Shown here: one piece after another, positions 33,239 to 36,260 of the stretch
Numbering within the stretch: position 1 is the first letter of the stretch
Layout: each line of letters opens with the position of its first letter
Origin: an uncultured Clostridia bacterium
Lineage (GTDB): Bacteria; Bacillota; Clostridia; TANB77; CAG-508
Reading direction: 5' to 3'
Length of the DNA: 36,260 nucleotides
Assembly (NCBI GenBank): GCA_934149155.1
Contig: CAKPDZ010000006.1
Coordinates: 1 to 36,260 of the forward strand
The notes under the pieces: generated by a model
Seen by the model: only the letters and a program-made list of their open reading frames with translations
Databases searched by the model: none
Told to the model about the DNA's origin: nothing
Position numbers and translations under genes: made by a program

Positions 33239-33766
33239 ATGGAGATGTTACAAGGAAAACATTTTAGTATAACAGATCCAAAAGGAGTAAATACAGTAAT
33301 TTATCAAGTTAATAAAACAAAAAAGGAATTTTTAAAAGATTATCCTAAATATACTGTTGAAAGATTAGATTTCATAGAAGAAATTAGAGGAGAAGCTCGT
33401 AGAAAGACCTTTTATGTTGACGAGCCACAACCAAATGGAAATCAATTAGTAATTTTATCATTTGGAAAAGAAAGTGTTGTAATAAATTCAGGAATACTAA
33501 TTGATGATGAGGTTAGAATATCAAAAACACCAACACCATTTAAGTTTAATACATTATATTCAGAAGAAGAACAGGAATTTAAAGAATTTAACTATACACC
33601 AAATATGAAAAGGGATATTTGTGTTATAGATCCTGAAACTACAGAAGAATTAAGACCTAGACTTTATTTTGATGAAAATGAAAATAAAGTAAAAGGAAGA
33701 TGTAAATTAAAACCATATAAATCTTATTTTGCATTTGAAGTAAGAGAAGATGATGGAAAAATTTAA
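33239..33766 (+). CDS. Unknown protein encoded upstream of the T4SS coupling protein
   Basis: 175 residues with no signal peptide or membrane helix. I do not recognise it. It looks like an alpha/beta domain: GKHFSITDPKGVNTVIYQV, then TVERLDFIEEIRGEARRKTFYVD, LVILSFGKESVVINSGIL, and a Pro/Glu-rich C-terminal half ending KSYFAFEVREDDGKI. GGGGTG lies about 9 bases before ATG 33239 (a second ATG is at 33245). It starts an apparent operon with the next ORF and the VirD4/TraG gene. Position suggests an accessory role in type IV secretion or regulation of it, but nothing in the sequence shows that. Confidence 0.7.
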   Translation: MEMLQGKHFSITDPKGVNTVIYQVNKTKKEFLKDYPKYTVERLDFIEEIRGEARRKTFYVDEPQPNGNQLVILSFGKESVVINSGILIDDEVRISKTPTPFKFNTLYSEEEQEFKEFNYTPNMKRDICVIDPETTEELRPRLYFDENENKVKGRCKLKPYKSYFAFEVREDDGKI

Positions 33767-33782
33767 GGAGGGGCAATTTACT

Positions 33783-34052
33783 ATGGTAAATAGCACAGTA
33801 AATGGAAAGAAAATAGGAAGTGCTGCAGGTAAAGATGATAAAATAAAATTCACGTATACTCTTTGTGGTAAGAGAAGCAAAGAACAAAAAATGGATACAA
33901 AGGTGAATAAAAAACAACCAGCAATATCTTTAATTGAATCATTAAGAGAAGATGGACAAATTATTGAAGAGAATGATGAATATGTATCAATTAAAGCATA
34001 TCCAGGATTAAATCCAAATAAAGAAGTTCATAGTGAAGAATTAACACACTAA
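33783..34052 (+). CDS. Small unknown protein in the coupling-protein operon
   Basis: 89 residues from ATG 33783, which has AAGGAGGGG about 10 bases upstream, partly inside the end of the previous gene. It is basic at the start (MVNSTVNGKKIGSAAGKDDK) and acidic at the end (LIESLREDGQIIEENDEYVS...EELTH). A single CGK segment is present, and no membrane helix. I do not recognise the family. It is tightly packed between the 33239 gene and the coupling protein and so is probably co-translated with them. It could be a small partner or regulator (inference). Confidence 0.65.
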   Translation: MVNSTVNGKKIGSAAGKDDKIKFTYTLCGKRSKEQKMDTKVNKKQPAISLIESLREDGQIIEENDEYVSIKAYPGLNPNKEVHSEELTH

Positions 34053-34085
34053 AATAATTGTAACCAAAGAGAAGGTGATTTATAA

Positions 34086-36125
34086 ATGAATTATAAAGTA
34101 GAAGGTGCACTAAGAAGGAATAAAAAATATTTTATATTATTTGGAATACTATGGTTATTTATAGCCATAGTATTAATTGTGCCTATAGTAACTGCATATA
34201 ATATACCTGCACCAGAAGGTAGCACATTTGGTGCGATGGAAGTATTTGTAGATGCTATGAAAAATCCATTTAAAGCTCTATCTGAAATAAGTGCTAATGG
34301 ATATATAGAATCATATATAAAATGCTTAATAGTATTTTCAATAATTTTTGCAGTATTTTTTATAGTAGGAGTTGCAAGATCAGCACCTAAAAATGAATAT
34401 ACAGATTTTGAACATGGTTCAAGTGATTGGAGCAAAAATGGAGAACAGTATGCGGTTTTAAGCAATAAAAAAGGGATTATATTAGCGGAAAACAATTATT
34501 TACCAGTAGATAAAAGAGGAAATGTTAATGTATTAGTAGTCGGAGGTTCTGGTTCTGGTAAATCTGCATCATATTCAATTCCAAATGCATGTCAACTGTT
34601 AGGATCATATGTATTTACAGATCCTAAGGGAGAGTTATATGATAAAACTGCTGGATATTTAAAAGCACATGGATATGATATAAAAGTATTAAATTTAGTA
34701 AAACCTCAAAATAGTGATGGATATAATCCATTAATGCATATATCATCAGAAATAGATGTAGATGTAATTGCAAATACAATTGTAAAAGGGCAAAAAACAG
34801 GAGATGGAGGCTCAGACCCATTTTGGGACGATTCTGCAGAAATGTTATTAAAAGCATTAATATATTATTTAATGGCAACAAGACCAGAGGAAGAGCAAAA
34901 TTTGGCAAGTTGTGCTGAATTAGTAAGAGCCGCAAATGCCAAAGGCGGAAGTAATTTACTTACAGAATTAATAAGTAAACTTCCATATGATCATCCAGCA
35001 AGAATGAACTATAAATCTATTGAAATTGCACCAGAAAAAACATATAGTTCCATATTAAGTACATTACAATCAAAACTAGGAAAATTCGATTCTAAAGAAA
35101 TTGCAGAATTAACATCTACGGATACAATTGATTTTGAGGAAATAGGAAACAAAAAAACGGCAGTATATGTAATATCATCAGATACACATGCAGCATATGA
35201 CTTTTTATTAACAATATTCTTTTCTCAGATGATACAACAATTATATAATTATGCAGATGATAATGGAGGAAAATTAAAAGTACCTACATATTTTATATTG
35301 GATGAGTTTGCTAACATTGGAAAAATTCCTGATTTTGATAAAAAAATATCAACATCAAGAAGTAGAAAAATTTCATTTAGTGTAATATTGCAGAATTTAG
35401 ATCAATTAGAGGCAATATACGAAAAATCATATGAAACAATTATAGGAAACTGTGATACTCATGTATTTTTAGGAAGCAACTCATATAAGACTGTTGAATA
35501 TTTTTCAAAAGCTTTAGGTGAAAAAACAATTGAAAGAGACAGTATATCAATAAATAGAGACAGGCAATATTTTAAAACTGGTCAAAGTACATCAGATCAA
35601 GTAATGGCTAGAGCATTAATGACTCCTGATGAATTAAGAAGAATGGATAACGACTTATGTATAATTTTTGAAAAGGGAATAAAACCAGTTAAAGCCAATA
35701 AATTTTATTACTTTAAACATAGAAATATGGTAAATGCATTAGAAAAAGTTGAAATTAGCCATAATGATATAGAACAAATAGATAGAGGAGTATGGAGAAA
35801 ATTTAACCCATATAACCCATGGACAGAAGATAAAACAGAAAAAGAAGTTGAGAATTTAAAAGTAGAATCTTTAGATGATTTATTTGATGATGAACCTAAT
35901 AAAGAAGATAAAGAAAAAAAAGTTATTACAACAAATGTGAATAATAGTAGGGCAAAAGAAAAGGTGGATTCAATTGATTCATTAGATGATATGTTTGGAG
36001 AAAATAATATTTCAGAACAACCTCAAAATCTTGTTGTAGAGCAACAAAAAGAGGAAGATACATATGATTTACAAAAAGAATTAGAAGCTAAATTTGATGA
36101 GTTATTTGGACCTATGGATGATTAA
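34086..36125 (+). CDS. Type IV secretion coupling protein, VirD4/TraG family
   Basis: 679 residues. Two N-terminal membrane helices (about residues 15-36 and 78-96) are followed by a cytoplasmic ATPase. Walker A is VVGGSGSGKS (153-160); the family segment VFTDPKGELYDKTAGYLKAHGY follows. Walker B is YFILDEFANIGKIPDF (Asp405-Glu406), then STSRSRKISFSVILQNLDQLEAIY and GNCDTHVFLGSNSYKTVEYFSKALG. This is the hexameric pump that brings DNA or protein substrates to a type IV channel. The last ~90 residues are acidic and contain SLDDLFDDE, SLDDMFGEN and KFDELFGPM. GAAGGTGA precedes the ATG. No relaxase or VirB4 gene is present here, but the pilin-like genes are at 1.2-2.7 kb. Confidence 0.93.
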   Translation: MNYKVEGALRRNKKYFILFGILWLFIAIVLIVPIVTAYNIPAPEGSTFGAMEVFVDAMKNPFKALSEISANGYIESYIKCLIVFSIIFAVFFIVGVARSAPKNEYTDFEHGSSDWSKNGEQYAVLSNKKGIILAENNYLPVDKRGNVNVLVVGGSGSGKSASYSIPNACQLLGSYVFTDPKGELYDKTAGYLKAHGYDIKVLNLVKPQNSDGYNPLMHISSEIDVDVIANTIVKGQKTGDGGSDPFWDDSAEMLLKALIYYLMATRPEEEQNLASCAELVRAANAKGGSNLLTELISKLPYDHPARMNYKSIEIAPEKTYSSILSTLQSKLGKFDSKEIAELTSTDTIDFEEIGNKKTAVYVISSDTHAAYDFLLTIFFSQMIQQLYNYADDNGGKLKVPTYFILDEFANIGKIPDFDKKISTSRSRKISFSVILQNLDQLEAIYEKSYETIIGNCDTHVFLGSNSYKTVEYFSKALGEKTIERDSISINRDRQYFKTGQSTSDQVMARALMTPDELRRMDNDLCIIFEKGIKPVKANKFYYFKHRNMVNALEKVEISHNDIEQIDRGVWRKFNPYNPWTEDKTEKEVENLKVESLDDLFDDEPNKEDKEKKVITTNVNNSRAKEKVDSIDSLDDMFGENNISEQPQNLVVEQQKEEDTYDLQKELEAKFDELFGPMDD

Positions 36126-36169
36126 AAAATAATGGAAAATAACATATTTTGTTATTTTCCATTATTTTT
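36126..36169. terminator. Bidirectional terminator at the end of the coupling-protein operon
   Basis: An 18-bp perfect stem (36126-36143 with 36151-36168) around a 7-base loop, with A/T runs on both sides. Confidence 0.9.
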
Positions 36170-36183
36170 GGTGATGAAATATA

Positions 36184-36260
36184 TTAATCATATATAAATA
36201 AATCTTGTTTAAAGAATGTACCGTCTTTAGTAGTTTTTAATTCTAAATTTTCACTTTTTT
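36184..36260 (-). CDS. 3' end of an unidentified minus-strand gene
   Basis: An open minus-strand frame enters from the right edge and stops at 36186-36184. The visible C-terminus is KSENLELKTTKDGTFFKQDL then FIYD. It is too short to identify. Its place right after the bidirectional terminator, convergent with the coupling-protein gene, supports it as real. Confidence 0.55.
   Translation of the reverse strand, partial: KSENLELKTTKDGTFFKQDLFIYD

Overview
The window looks like chromosome from an anaerobic, endospore-forming low-GC Bacillota, most likely an uncultured gut Clostridia. I see very AT-rich DNA and strong AAGGAGG-type ribosome sites. Spore genes are spread along it (gerM-domain gene, spmA/spmB, spoIIR, ypeB, an alpha/beta-type SASP gene). 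Firmicutes gene order is kept: rsmI convergent with abrB, and tRNA, tadA, SRP RNA, dnaX, ybaB, recR in a row. I cannot name a species.

Layout. 1-2.7 kb: the end of an unknown gene, a small membrane protein, and two secreted proteins with VirB2/TrbC-pilin-like C-termini. 2.8-3.4 kb: a GerM-domain protein. 3.4-5.1 kb: a gene-poor AT desert with microsatellites around two copies of a ~375-bp sequence, plus one small proline-rich ORF. 5.1-10.7 kb: rsmI, abrB, spmAB, then walJ, murA and spoIIR on the minus strand. 10.8-15.2 kb: an unknown gene, a UDP-sugar pyrophosphorylase, a phosphoglucomutase and a ttcA-like gene. 15.4-18.1 kb: membrane proteins, tRNA-Arg(CCU), tadA. 18.1-20.9 kb: SRP RNA, dnaX, ybaB, recR. 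20.9-22.3 kb, minus strand: a 52-aa DUF6774-like gene and a frameshifted UgtP-like glycosyltransferase. 22.4-28.3 kb: ypeB, SASP, a secreted alpha/beta hydrolase and three paralogous cell-surface proteins. 28.3-33.1 kb: an FHA-FHA-ABCG transporter, murF, a DnaJ-like gene. 33.2-36.1 kb: two unknown genes and a VirD4/TraG coupling protein. The window ends in the 3' end of a minus-strand gene.

How the genes fit together. Phosphoglucomutase, UDP-sugar pyrophosphorylase and the UgtP-like enzyme would make a glucose-6-P to UDP-glucose to glycolipid route. MurA and MurF belong to peptidoglycan precursor synthesis. The pilin-like proteins and the coupling protein suggest a type IV secretion-like apparatus, though no VirB4, relaxase or integrase gene is in this window.

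Most interesting signal. Two unrelated genes, the second pilin-like gene and the glycosyltransferase, are each broken by a +1 frameshift. In both, the break is exactly at an in-frame CGG codon preceded by a codon ending in T. In both, skipping the C of CGG and reading the next GGN as glycine restores a full family-like protein. By my reading, CGG occurs in frame only once more in the window, in a small gene of atypical composition. This fits +1 recoding at an unassigned or 'hungry' CGG codon. Two independent indels or assembly errors remain the alternative.
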